This document shows positions 1 to 8,127 of a stretch of 64,000 bases of DNA, in pieces. The notes beneath the pieces were generated by a model, which saw only the letters and a list, made by a program, of their open reading frames with translations, had not been told where the DNA came from and made no database searches. Origin of the DNA: Noviherbaspirillum sp. Root189 (GTDB taxonomy: Bacteria; Pseudomonadota; Gammaproteobacteria; Burkholderiales; Burkholderiaceae_D); assembly GCF_001428545.1 (NCBI RefSeq), contig NZ_LMHZ01000008.1, forward strand, positions 1-64,000, written 5' to 3'. The position numbers and the translations under genes were made by a program. How positions within the stretch are numbered: the stretch's first letter is position 1; each line of letters opens with the position of its first letter.

Positions 1-43
1 TTGGGAACCCGAAGGGCGGCGAAGCGGGGTCGCCTTTCTTGGC

Positions 44-73
44 TTACCTTCTTTGGCGAAGCAAAGAAGGTAA
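44..73. repeat. REP-like palindrome (12-bp perfect inverted repeat)
   Basis: TTACCTTCTTTG at 44-55 is followed by a 6-nt loop (GCGAAG) and its exact reverse complement CAAAGAAGGTAA at 62-73. The flanks are GC-rich (GGGGTCGCC upstream, GGCCCGCCGGGGCC downstream). This resembles the dispersed extragenic palindromes common between genes in Burkholderiales. It lies beyond the 3' end of the minus-strand binding-protein gene. Only one copy was noticed in the window. Bases 74-166 hold an A/C-rich stretch with no gene seen. Confidence 0.7.
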
Positions 74-166
74 GTGGCCCGCCGGGGCCAGTCCCGGCAA
101 GCATCCACGAAGAACAAACAGCCCAGAACCACCGAAGAAAATCCCAAAACAAAAACAACAAAACCC

Positions 167-1300
167 CTATCGAACAAACCTCCCATCCTTCCCAATCATC
201 GTCAACTCAACAAACTCACTCCCCGTATGATCCCCCGCCCCATACGTCACCATCAACCCACCAAAATCCACCCTCTGCATCGATTCCAGCGCCCGCACAA
301 ACCCGTCACGCGTCAACTTCGGTCCTGCACGCCGTAAGCCCTCCACCAGCACCTTTGCATTCACATATCCCTCCATCGCCGCATACGAAATCGTCGCTCC
401 CGATGCCTTTGCGGCCGAACTAAACTCCTGCCCCAGCTTGGTCGTTACCAAATGCGGTGCAGGCGTAATCTGCGACACAATCACACCGTTGCCAGCCTTG
501 CCCAGATCCTTCACAAAAGCATCCGAGGAATTGTTCGACAAGGTCATGATCTGCGTATGGCTTCCCGCCGCACGAATCGCCTTGATCACATCGATCGTGT
601 TTTTGGCGGAACTGACGATGATCAGCGCTGAAGGATTCGCTTTCACCACCTCGGCAGCCGCCGCAGCGTTATCCGGATTCACACGGCCAAACTTGATGAC
701 GGCAGCGGGCTGCAGCTTGCGTGCCGCCATCGCTTTCTGGAAACCTTCCAGTCCATCCTGGCCAAAGGCATCGTCCACATGCAGGATGCCAATCGCCTGA
801 ATCCCGATGGTGGTGAAGTGCTCAACGGCACGTACCACTTCATCCTGATATTTCGCGCGAATGTTGAACAACATTTTGTGCGCCGGCTGATGAAAGATCG
901 TTGCGCCGGTGCTGGGAGCGACCAGCGGGACATTGTTCGCCTCAAGCAGAGGCAGGATGCCTTTTGTGTGCGGCGTGCCACGACCCTGGAACAACGCAAA
1001 GACACGGTCTTTTTTGATCAGGGTTTCGGCATTGGCGAGTGTCAGGGCAGGGTCGAACTTGTCGTCGAGCATGCGCATCTCGATCTTGCGACCATAGATG
1101 CCGCCTTGTTTATTGACCTGATTGAAATAGGCGTTCGCGCCTTCATTCATTTCCTTCACGGGACCAGCGACCGTGCCGGTGATCCCCACGGTCTGCCCGA
1201 TCAAGATCGTGTTGTCAGTGACGCCTTCTTCTGCCGATGCCGCAATTAACGTTCCGCCTAACAATAGTGCCGCAAGTGCCTTGCGTCGCAACGAAATCAT
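167..1300 (-). CDS. ABC transporter substrate-binding protein, branched-chain amino acid (LivJ-like) type
   Basis: This is a 377-residue periplasmic solute-binding protein of the type I (Leu/Ile/Val-binding, peripla_BP_6) family. Residues 1-23 form a signal peptide (basic MISLRRK, then a hydrophobic stretch ending near ASA). The mature part opens with the family-typical pattern of an ILIGQT-like first strand and a GxxGGIxGRKI-like segment near residues 60-70. Length fits the family. No permease or ATPase genes sit beside it, so it is an orphan binding protein or works with a transporter encoded elsewhere. The ligand cannot be read from sequence; amino acids, amides or aromatic acids are all possible. 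The gene ends next to a REP-like palindrome and diverges from the GNAT gene across about 270 bases. Confidence 0.88.
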   Translation of the reverse strand: MISLRRKALAALLLGGTLIAASAEEGVTDNTILIGQTVGITGTVAGPVKEMNEGANAYFNQVNKQGGIYGRKIEMRMLDDKFDPALTLANAETLIKKDRVFALFQGRGTPHTKGILPLLEANNVPLVAPSTGATIFHQPAHKMLFNIRAKYQDEVVRAVEHFTTIGIQAIGILHVDDAFGQDGLEGFQKAMAARKLQPAAVIKFGRVNPDNAAAAAEVVKANPSALIIVSSAKNTIDVIKAIRAAGSHTQIMTLSNNSSDAFVKDLGKAGNGVIVSQITPAPHLVTTKLGQEFSSAAKASGATISYAAMEGYVNAKVLVEGLRRAGPKLTRDGFVRALESMQRVDFGGLMVTYGAGDHTGSEFVELTMIGKDGRFVR

Positions 1301-1573
1301 GTTGTCCCCTCAATGTATCAAAAAGTTTACGTACGGAAAGAATATCCCATGCACTCTTTGCCGACGATGGTGCGCGTCGCAACTGTGGGTTTTACGTAAC
1401 AGTCCGGATAAATATCGCCTGTGACGATTGATTACTCTCAACCTGCACGTATATAGAAGGCAGTCTCCTGCGGTGTTTGCGCATATGGCCTACAATGCAA
1501 TGGTGCATTGCACAAACCCAATTTCTGCAGGAATCGGCATGAAATCGATTGATCTGGAAGGCTTGATGCCACC

Positions 1574-2227
1574 ATGAGTACTACCACTGCTACTGGCACG
1601 GACCGCCCTGTAGTCCGCGTCAAGGAACTGTCCGAACGCGACAGGCGCCGCTTGCTGATGCATTTTCTTGCGCTCGACGACAGCGATCGATTGCTTCGCT
1701 TCGGCACGGTACTGCCTGATGAGTTGATTACCCGTTATGTGCAGAAGCTGGATTTTTCACGCGACACCGTGTTTGGCGTGTATGACGACAACCTGCGGTT
1801 GCTGGGTGTCGGACATCTGGCCTTTACCGCGCGTGAGACTTCTCCGGTTCTGCATAACGCGACACTCAAGGCCCGAATCGCTGAGTTCGGCGTTTCCGTG
1901 TCGTCCAATGCGCGCGGCATGGGCATCGGTTCGCGGTTGTTCGAACGGGCGGCGATACGTTGCCGTAATGAGGATGTCGATACCTTGTACATGCATTGCC
2001 TGTCTTCCAACCAGACCATGATTCATATCGCCGCAAAAGCGGGCATGAAGATTCATCGCGAATACGGGGAAGCTGACGCTTATCTCAAGCTACAACCTGC
2101 GAGTCCGGGAACGATGCTGGCGGAAGCCATGGAAGAACAATTCGCGACTTTTGATTACGGGTTCAAGGCCAATACCAAGGCGGCGCTCAAGTGGTGGAAT
2201 CGCTTGCCGGGAAGGAAAGGAAAGTAG
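1574..2227 (+). CDS. GNAT-family N-acetyltransferase
   Basis: This 217-residue protein has the GNAT acetyl-CoA pyrophosphate-binding signature: residues 113-121 read ARGMGIGSR (R-x-x-G-x-G), after a beta strand (EFGVSVS). The C-terminal half contains the usual HxxAxKAGM segment. About 40 extra residues follow the core and end in a basic tail. The acceptor is not predictable; it could be a small molecule, a protein or an antibiotic-like amine. It stands alone, divergent from the binding-protein gene and convergent with the Lrp-type regulator 29 bases away. Confidence 0.85.
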   Translation: MSTTTATGTDRPVVRVKELSERDRRRLLMHFLALDDSDRLLRFGTVLPDELITRYVQKLDFSRDTVFGVYDDNLRLLGVGHLAFTARETSPVLHNATLKARIAEFGVSVSSNARGMGIGSRLFERAAIRCRNEDVDTLYMHCLSSNQTMIHIAAKAGMKIHREYGEADAYLKLQPASPGTMLAEAMEEQFATFDYGFKANTKAALKWWNRLPGRKGK

Positions 2228-2256
2228 GCCATCTTCCTACTGCGGCGGCGCCCTCA

Positions 2257-2748
2257 TCACACCAATGGCAGCGCCGTCGTATCCTTGATCCTCTGCAGCG
2301 CAAAGCTCGACTTCACGTCCATTACTGCGGAATGCCTGAGCAGCGTCTCCATCATGAATTGCGAGAAGTGCTCCATGTCTTCCACATGGACTCGCAACAA
2401 ATAATCCATTTCGCCTGTCATCGCGTAGCAGGCCACAACCTCGGGCCAGTTTGCGACCGATGCAGCGAAATCGGCGCGTGGCGAATGTCCGCCGGCCGGA
2501 TGACTATCGTTGTGCCTCTCCAGCCGTACATTGACATAGGCTAGCAGTCCCAGCCCGATTTTGTCCGGATCAAGCAGGGCTACGTACTGACGAATAACGC
2601 CGTTCTCTTCAAGGTTCTTGATCCGCCGCAGGCAAGGCGAAGGCGACAGGTTGACGCGCTCGGCAATTTCCTGGTTCGTCAGCCTGCCATCCGCTTGCAG
2701 AATGGAAAGGATTTTTCGGTCGGTCTTGTCCAGGTTAATTTTTGGCAT
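2257..2748 (-). CDS. Lrp/AsnC-family transcriptional regulator
   Basis: The 163-residue protein has an N-terminal winged helix-turn-helix (LDKTDRKILSILQADGR, residues 5-21, then LSPSPCLRRIKNLEENGVI) and a C-terminal RAM/ligand-binding domain ending in the family-typical segment about viral-like VKSSFALQRIK. The start at 2748 (MPKINLDKTD) was preferred: the longer frame adds 41 hydrophobic residues that do not belong to the family. It diverges from phenylalanine hydroxylase, which suggests local control of aromatic amino-acid catabolism; that role is inferred from position only. Confidence 0.92.
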   Translation of the reverse strand: MPKINLDKTDRKILSILQADGRLTNQEIAERVNLSPSPCLRRIKNLEENGVIRQYVALLDPDKIGLGLLAYVNVRLERHNDSHPAGGHSPRADFAASVANWPEVVACYAMTGEMDYLLRVHVEDMEHFSQFMMETLLRHSAVMDVKSSFALQRIKDTTALPLV

Positions 2749-2774
2749 GTTCAGCCTCTTTGGTGCGATATGGA

Positions 2775-2787
2775 GCAATATTATTGC
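2775..2787. promoter_or_regulatory. Candidate Lrp-type operator between lrp-like gene and phhA
   Basis: GCAAT-ATT-ATTGC is a perfect 5-3-5 inverted repeat 27 bases upstream of the regulator start. Two further GCAAT half-sites follow within 40 bases (around 2807 and 2816). AT-rich imperfect palindromes of this size suit AsnC/Lrp proteins, but no binding is proven. Confidence 0.35.
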
Positions 2788-2927
2788 CCATAATCCGATG
2801 AAGAGCGCAATCATCGCAATTTTATGCCTTGGCGTCTTGACTATACTGTCTTCATCCTTTTGCCATGTCATCCACGAGATTTACGGTGATGGACTGGCGG
2901 TCAAGTACAAGTCACGGAGACATCAAC

Positions 2928-3821
2928 ATGAACACCACAGTAGACCAGGCGGATTTTTTCAAGACGCTTGAAGAAAAGTCGGATGGCGGTACGCTGCGCG
3001 GCGACTACAGCCGCTGCGACGCAAACTATATCGTCCAGCAGGACTGGTCGGCATACACGCCTGAACAGCATGCGTTGTGGAAAAAGCTTTATCAGCGCCA
3101 GGCAAAGCTGGTGCCGGGGCGTGCTTGCGATATGTTCATCGATAGCCTGGCAAAGATGGATGCCAGCGAAGAGATTCCCCGTTTCGATCGCACGACTGAA
3201 GCCTTGCATAAGGCCACCGGCTGGGAACTGGTCGCCGTGCCCGGCCTGGTGCCGGAGCTGACCTTCTTCGAGCATCTGGCCAATCGCCGCTTTCCAGTCA
3301 CCGTGTGGCTACGCGAAGCCCATGAATTTGACTACATCGTCGAGCCCGATGTCTTCCACGACTTCTTTGGCCATGTGCCGTTGCTATTCAATCCGGTCTT
3401 TGCCGATTACATCCAGCAATATGGGCAGGGCGGCCTGAAGGCGCTCAAGACCGATGGTCTCACGCATCTTGCGCGGCTCTACTGGTACACGGTGGAGTTT
3501 GGACTGATTGAAAGCCCGCAAGGCTTGCGCGCCTATGGTGCTGGCATCTTGTCATCGGGCGGAGAAATAGAGTATTGCCTGACAGATCCCGCGCCGCGTC
3601 GAATTCCGCTCGACATCGAACGCATCATGCGTACGCTGTACAAGATCGACTCGTACCAGGAAACGTATTTTGTGATCCGCGATTTCGAGCAGCTGTTTAA
3701 GGCAACCGCGCCCGATTTCACGCCGATCTACGAGCGCCTGAAAGATCAGGAGGCGCTGCCTGCCAACACCTTGTTGCCCGGCGAGATCAACCTGCCGCCC
3801 AATCCAAAGATGGCGGGCTGA
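2928..3821 (+). CDS. phhA: Phenylalanine-4-hydroxylase
   Basis: This 297-residue non-haem iron, pterin-dependent enzyme converts phenylalanine to tyrosine in the cytoplasm. The iron ligands of the bacterial family are all visible: His144 and His149 in FHDFFGHVPLL, and Glu190 in LYWYTVEFGLIE. Length matches single-domain bacterial enzymes without the mammalian regulatory domain. The start at 2928 is supported by CGGAGA at 2915-2920, seven bases upstream; an upstream in-frame ATG at 2865 would add 21 unrelated residues. It is divergent from an Lrp-type regulator that probably controls it. A pterin carbinolamine dehydratase gene, often linked, is not next to it. Confidence 0.97.
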   Translation: MNTTVDQADFFKTLEEKSDGGTLRGDYSRCDANYIVQQDWSAYTPEQHALWKKLYQRQAKLVPGRACDMFIDSLAKMDASEEIPRFDRTTEALHKATGWELVAVPGLVPELTFFEHLANRRFPVTVWLREAHEFDYIVEPDVFHDFFGHVPLLFNPVFADYIQQYGQGGLKALKTDGLTHLARLYWYTVEFGLIESPQGLRAYGAGILSSGGEIEYCLTDPAPRRIPLDIERIMRTLYKIDSYQETYFVIRDFEQLFKATAPDFTPIYERLKDQEALPANTLLPGEINLPPNPKMAG

Positions 3822-3833
3822 GCAAGGAGGGGC

Positions 3834-3867
3834 TTAGTGGCTACCGTGCTAAAACGCTAGCCACTAA
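3834..3867. terminator. Hairpin between convergent phhA and EF-hand gene
   Basis: TTAGTGGCTA (3834-3843) pairs perfectly with TAGCCACTAA (3858-3867) across a 14-nt loop. It overlaps the stop codon of the minus-strand gene. There is no clean T-run, so it is a possible bidirectional terminator only. Confidence 0.4.
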
Positions 3868-4169
3868 CTGGAGAGCCGGCTGCGCAACAGGACGCGAATT
3901 TCTTCGCGCGTCACTTTGCCATTCTTGTTGATATCCAGGCGCTCAAAATTATTGACGATCCGCTCCATGCCGGCGGTCCGGGCCTCGGCCATGGTCAAGC
4001 CGCCGTCATTATCCATGTCCGCTGCCTTGAATTGCTCATCGAATTTCGCGAGATGCCGCTGCGGCTTGGTTGCTGGTGACGCGGCGGGATTGGGTGTCTG
4101 TTCAGTGGCAATTGCCAGTCCGGCACCAAACACGGTACCGATTACCATGCATGCCAGGATGTAGTGCAT
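3864..4169 (-). CDS. Secreted EF-hand calcium-binding protein
   Basis: This 101-residue protein has a signal peptide (1-21, hydrophobic MHYILACMVIGTVFGAG) and two canonical EF-hand loops: DMDNDGGLTMAE (51-62) and DINKNGKVTREE (79-90), each with D/N at positions 1, 3, 5 and Glu at 12. A periplasmic Ca2+-binding or buffering role is likely, with no enzymatic domain. The start at 4169 was chosen because GGAGA lies just upstream and a signal peptide follows; longer frames add 43 unrelated residues. It is convergent with phhA. Confidence 0.85.
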   Translation of the reverse strand: MHYILACMVIGTVFGAGLAIATEQTPNPAASPATKPQRHLAKFDEQFKAADMDNDGGLTMAEARTAGMERIVNNFERLDINKNGKVTREEIRVLLRSRLSS

Positions 4170-4410
4170 CACATTCTCCAAAAGCTCGCTCGAACGATTC
4201 AAATGTAAGCAGAGCCCCGTTGTTTCACCAAGGCATTTACGCCTTGTTACACCTCGAAGTGGGCTTTCTCCTGCAATCATCTTCCTTTCTGCTTCCATCG
4301 GATGCTAAATTGCCAAGCTGACGGTTCTCGATTGGCATCGGACTACAGCTATGTGACGCCAACGTTACAATTGGTGCATGGCGGCCCATAGTTCTTGCTG
4401 ATCTACGGCG

Positions 4411-4938
4411 TTGTTTCCGCCGTCACGCTGTGGTGTATCGGCGACCGCTTCAGTTATCCAGGTACGTCCGGAGATGGAAATGCAGCGCAGCGAGCGTTCC
4501 GGACGGCCGTTCTGCCTGGTCATGCTGGATCTGGATTTTTTCAAGAACATAAATGACCACTATGGTCATCCGGTCGGCGATGAGGTGCTCAAGGTGGTGT
4601 GCGGGATCGCCAGTGGGGCGTTGCGTGGTGTGGATGCGCTCGGGCGTCTCGGTGGCGAAGAGTTTGCCGTACTGTTGCCCGAAACATCGCTCGACGCCGG
4701 CTTCACCACGATGGAAAGGGTCAGAACGGCCGTCAGTGCCTATGACTGGAACACCATCGCCCAAGGGATTGCCGTCAGCTTTTCCGCCGGTATTGCCTGC
4801 CATATCCCGGACGACAGCGTGCAAACCATGACCAAGCGCGCCGACGACGCGTTGTATCGTGCAAAGAACGGAGGTCGCAATCGCGTCATCGTTGCCGAGC
4901 CTGAACTGGCCGGTCATGTTGCCGGTGCCGGACGCTGA
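4411..4938 (+). CDS. Truncated GGDEF-domain protein (probable diguanylate cyclase remnant)
   Basis: The frame encodes the central and C-terminal parts of a GGDEF domain: LDLDFFKNINDHYGHPVGD, the active-site LGGEEF, and the terminal ADDALYRAKNGGRNRV. The beginning of the domain (the D-x-LTGxxNRR segment) is missing. The only start upstream is a TTG, after which about 20 residues resemble nothing. A GGAG at 4470-4473 places the ATG at 4480 as the best translational start, giving about 152 residues. A hydrophobic stretch (IYGVVSAVTLW) is readable in another frame at 4401-4433 and may be the remains of a membrane segment. This is read as a decayed cyclase; whether it is expressed is open. Confidence 0.6.
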   Translation: MFPPSRCGVSATASVIQVRPEMEMQRSERSGRPFCLVMLDLDFFKNINDHYGHPVGDEVLKVVCGIASGALRGVDALGRLGGEEFAVLLPETSLDAGFTTMERVRTAVSAYDWNTIAQGIAVSFSAGIACHIPDDSVQTMTKRADDALYRAKNGGRNRVIVAEPELAGHVAGAGR

Positions 4939-5032
4939 TTTCGTGGTTCCCTGCTTCTCCGCTTCTCCCAACGTGTCGCAACGCAGGCCCGCGTCTTCAA
5001 ACCGGCGTTCAAGCGCAATGTCAAACTGCCTT

Positions 5033-5362
5033 TCAGGTAAGTTGATAACGCAGTGCCGACAATTCGATATGCGTCAGAATCACGGCACTCTTGACCGCAT
5101 AGTTCATGCCGTCGTAAGGATGGATGCGATGCTGTGCTTCATCGCTGAGCCGCGCGAGCTCATCGACGCTTTGCCGCATCCGAGGTTCGTCGCGTGCGTG
5201 CAATGCCTGCTGTGCCTGGCTGGAACGCTGTCGCAGCCTGCTCACGCATTCCTTCAGTTCTTGAGGAACGCTTGCATCCGAGTGGCATGCCTGCACGGCA
5301 TGGATGATCGTGCGGTCGATAAAGACCAGGCGGTCCAAGATTTCGTCGTCGTGCGCTTTCAT
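5033..5362 (-). CDS. Small hypothetical helical protein
   Basis: The 109-residue product is not recognised. It is largely alpha-helical in composition, with no signal peptide and no membrane segment, and is rich in Arg, Gln, Ala and His. GGGAG lies just upstream of the ATG at 5362, supporting translation. Four-helix-bundle-like heptads (LSDEAQHRI, SRLRQRSSQAQQAL) are suggestive but not diagnostic. It follows the GGDEF fragment convergently. No function is proposed. Confidence 0.6.
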   Translation of the reverse strand: MKAHDDEILDRLVFIDRTIIHAVQACHSDASVPQELKECVSRLRQRSSQAQQALHARDEPRMRQSVDELARLSDEAQHRIHPYDGMNYAVKSAVILTHIELSALRYQLT

Positions 5363-5888
5363 GCAAGACTCCCTTCATACCTCGATAGGGTGCAGCGATT
5401 TTCTGGAAACCTGAACACAGCGATGGCGGTTCAGGGAATCATGTCTGGCGCAAATGATGTCGTGTGAGCCAATCGGATGGCATGCTGATCATGAAGTTCC
5501 TGCTGAAAATGTTTGGCAAAATCCGGCGCATCAAGTCAGTCGAGTGAGTTGCCCAAGCTGCGATAGTTACGTTCGTTATTACGATAGTTGCGTTAGTCGC
5601 ATGAGATCCATGACCCACGGTCCATGGTATTAGACGTTCATGCGGTACGGGTGATACCGGTGACGCCTTGCGATAAATCTCAAAGCATTGCGCGATTCAT
5701 TACATTGCGCGGAACATGTGTTCCAACTGCGGGTCTGGTCTCTGAGTGCTGCAAATAGATTGTGCTCCCGCTTCTGATACGGATCAACTTGCATTGCACA
5801 ATGTCTGACCAGCACATGCATGATGAAAATTGGTGCGCTGCGGCGTGCTTGCCTATTGATCAGATATCAAGTCCTATCAAATCTTTGC
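5363..5888. other. Gene-poor interval with one possible micro-ORF
   Basis: About 525 bases without a convincing gene. A cationic, hydrophobic 18-codon ORF (MKFLLKMFGKIRRIKSVE) lies at 5491-5547 on the plus strand, without a clear ribosome site. GGAACA-TG-TGTTCC at 5711-5724 is a 6-2-6 inverted repeat. TTGAT-N5-ATCAA at 5856-5870 lies 18 bases before the DUF72 start. None is assigned a function. Confidence 0.4.
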
Positions 5889-6746
5889 ATGCAAAACCCA
5901 TTGGAGTCTTCGCTCTTCATCGGCTGCGCGGGTTGGGGAATTCCATCCACGGTGGCCGACCAGTTCGGTGGTGAAGGGAGCCACCTCGAACGATACGCGC
6001 GCGTGCTGACGGGTGTCGAAATCAACACTTCATTCTATCGGCCGCATCGTCCGGTGACGTATGCACGTTGGCGCGACAGCGTGCCTGCCGGCTTTCGCTT
6101 TTCGGCGAAGGTCCCCAAAATCATTACGCATGAAATGCGCCTCAAGGATGTCGCCGATCCGCTCGAGCGCTTTGTCGGCGAAGTACGCAATCTTGGCCAC
6201 AAGCTCGATTGCCTGCTGGTGCAATTACCGCCGCGCCTTGCGTTCGATGCCGATGTTGCGCACCGGTTCTTTGTCGACCTGCGAACAATGATCGACGTCG
6301 ACGTGGTCTGCGAACCGCGCCATGCGAGCTGGTTCACGCCGGTCGCCGCCGACCTGCTGCATCACCGCAAGGTCTCGTACGTGATCGCTGATCCCCAGGT
6401 GAGCACGGTGCCGATCGACGACATCGCTGGCCACATGCCAACTGTGTATCTGCGTCTGCACGGCTCGCCGGAAATGTATTACTCCGCCTACACGGACACG
6501 TATCTTGACGAGCTTGCCGTGCGTATCAGAGCTTATCTGGACGGGGGCAGCAAGGTCTGGTGCGTGTTCGACAATACTGCTAACGGTGCTGCAGTACCGA
6601 ATGCGTTGTCGTTAATAAAGCGGCTGAAGGGCTTTGTCGATCAAGTCAGTCCGCTCGATCAATCCATTCAATCGCTTCAAGCAATTCAGACAAGGCAGCC
6701 CAGCCAACCCAGCCTGCTGGACCTCAGCCGCCACCCGCACTCTTGA
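5889..6746 (+). CDS. DUF72-family protein (YecE-like)
   Basis: This 285-residue protein matches the DUF72/YecE TIM-barrel-like family. It opens with LFIGCAGWGIP, followed by LERYARVLTGVEINTSFYRPH, then FRFSAKVPKIITHEMRL, and later a VCEPRHASWF segment and a VYLRLHGSPEMYYS segment, all family hallmarks. Its biochemical activity is unknown. The start at 5889 gives the standard N terminus; an upstream ATG at 5820 adds 23 unrelated residues. Its last 23 bases overlap the 3' end of the convergent kinase gene. The C-terminal tail of about 30 residues (Gln/Ser-rich) is atypical. Confidence 0.9.
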   Translation: MQNPLESSLFIGCAGWGIPSTVADQFGGEGSHLERYARVLTGVEINTSFYRPHRPVTYARWRDSVPAGFRFSAKVPKIITHEMRLKDVADPLERFVGEVRNLGHKLDCLLVQLPPRLAFDADVAHRFFVDLRTMIDVDVVCEPRHASWFTPVAADLLHHRKVSYVIADPQVSTVPIDDIAGHMPTVYLRLHGSPEMYYSAYTDTYLDELAVRIRAYLDGGSKVWCVFDNTANGAAVPNALSLIKRLKGFVDQVSPLDQSIQSLQAIQTRQPSQPSLLDLSRHPHS

Positions 6747-8124
6747 CCACGGTGACCGTGCAATCAGCCTGTGCCACGACTTGCGACGATACGCTGCCGA
6801 GGTAACGACGCAGCACCGACCTTCCTCGTGAACCGATCACAATGTGGTCCACATCATTGACTCTCGCGTAGTCGACGATGGCCGATGCCGGGTCAGGCGC
6901 TTCCAGCACATGGTAGGTGATCTTATCCGGCGCGATCGCCAGCGGCCGCGCCCAGTGCTTCAGTCCGACCAGATGCTTGACATGGATATTGCGTCCCTGA
7001 CGGTCGACCACCTCATCCATGCCGATGCGATTGGTCTTCTGCACGGTAATGCAGGCGAGGCGGGCACCCGGTTCCGTCTGCAGTATGCGACGCGCGGCCG
7101 TGCGCAGTGCCTCGGCCAGCGATTCCGAACCATACGACAAGTCGATCGCGACGACGATGATGGGCGCGTGCGTCAGCTGTTGGCCTGCCGATTGCTGCGA
7201 TGAGGCTTCCATGCCGACCGCATGGAACCAGCGGCGTACGACGACAAAAAAACCATCCCTTGCGTGCTTGTCCGCGCGGGCGGTCAGTTGTACCTGATCA
7301 GGATTCTGCAACTCAAATGCGAGTTGTGCCGCGGTATCGTGGCGTGAACCCGGGTCCACTTCGAGGCAGCGCAGAATGATCTCCTGCAACCATGGGGGAA
7401 TCTTTGCATTCAGTGCGCGTGGCGGTACCGGATCACGGTACAGGCGACGCCGCAGCCCGGATACAGTCGTTGGAAACCCATACGGGCGTTCGCCTGTCGC
7501 CAGGTGGTAAAGCAATACGCCCAGCGCAAACAGATCGCTGCGCGGATCATTGCGAATATGCAGCACCTGTTCCGGCGAGATGTACGGTCCGGTACCCATG
7601 GGCAGGCGGAATTCCTCGGCCAGCAGATCGGGCAGTCTGTCATGGCGCGACAGGCCATAATCAATCAGGATCGCTTCGCCGTTTTCACGAAACATGATGT
7701 TGCTCGGCTTGACGTCCAGGTGAATCACCTGCTGTCGGTGCAGATTGTGCAAGGCGCTGGCGACACGAATCCCGATGCTGATCACTTCGTCGACCGGCAG
7801 CGGCGAGTCGTCGAAACGCGCACGCAGGGATGTCCCTGCAATCAGTTCCATCACGATATATGGCTGTCCGGTAAAGTCGCCCGATGCCACAAAATGCGGC
7901 ACATGCGTACCGTTCAGTTTGGGCATGATCATTTGCTCGACTTCAAAACCCACGATCGCCGCCGGATCGTGGTTGTCGCCGAGTATCGGGACTTTCATCA
8001 GCAGGGGAGGGTCATCAGGCGCTTCTTCTCGCGAGACGCGCCAGAGCATGGCCATGCCGCCCTTGTGCAGACGCTCTTCCAGGCGGAAACCGTCAACCAC
8101 CATGCCTGCCTCGAGACGCAGCAT
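6724..8124 (-). CDS. Serine/threonine protein kinase fused to a universal-stress-protein domain
   Basis: In this 466-residue protein, residues 10-275 form a Hanks-type kinase: glycine-rich segment near 20-24 (HKGGM), Lys44, the catalytic loop HLDVKPSN (135-142, Asp137), a DYG in place of DFG (155-157), and SPEQ in the activation/APE region (183-186). After a linker, residues 321-462 form a UspA-like domain with a near-consensus nucleotide-binding motif (G431-x2-G434-x8-GS443-444). There is no transmembrane segment, so it is cytoplasmic. It lies 3 bases after a metallophosphoesterase gene on the same strand, so both are probably co-transcribed. The domain order suggests phosphorylation tied to nucleotide or stress sensing; targets are unknown. 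Confidence 0.9.
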   Translation of the reverse strand: MLRLEAGMVVDGFRLEERLHKGGMAMLWRVSREEAPDDPPLLMKVPILGDNHDPAAIVGFEVEQMIMPKLNGTHVPHFVASGDFTGQPYIVMELIAGTSLRARFDDSPLPVDEVISIGIRVASALHNLHRQQVIHLDVKPSNIMFRENGEAILIDYGLSRHDRLPDLLAEEFRLPMGTGPYISPEQVLHIRNDPRSDLFALGVLLYHLATGERPYGFPTTVSGLRRRLYRDPVPPRALNAKIPPWLQEIILRCLEVDPGSRHDTAAQLAFELQNPDQVQLTARADKHARDGFFVVVRRWFHAVGMEASSQQSAGQQLTHAPIIVVAIDLSYGSESLAEALRTAARRILQTEPGARLACITVQKTNRIGMDEVVDRQGRNIHVKHLVGLKHWARPLAIAPDKITYHVLEAPDPASAIVDYARVNDVDHIVIGSRGRSVLRRYLGSVSSQVVAQADCTVTVVKSAGGG

Positions 8125-8127
8125 GCG

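Noticed and set aside
1-423. 140-codon plus-strand frame at the window start
   Set aside because: It reads through the REP-like palindrome into antisense of the binding-protein gene; the Pro/Ser/His-rich tail is composition bias.
5856-5870. TTGAT-N5-ATCAA upstream of the DUF72 gene as an FNR site
   Set aside because: FNR/Anr sites have four spacer bases, not five, and the location so close to the start is unusual. Not supported as an FNR box.
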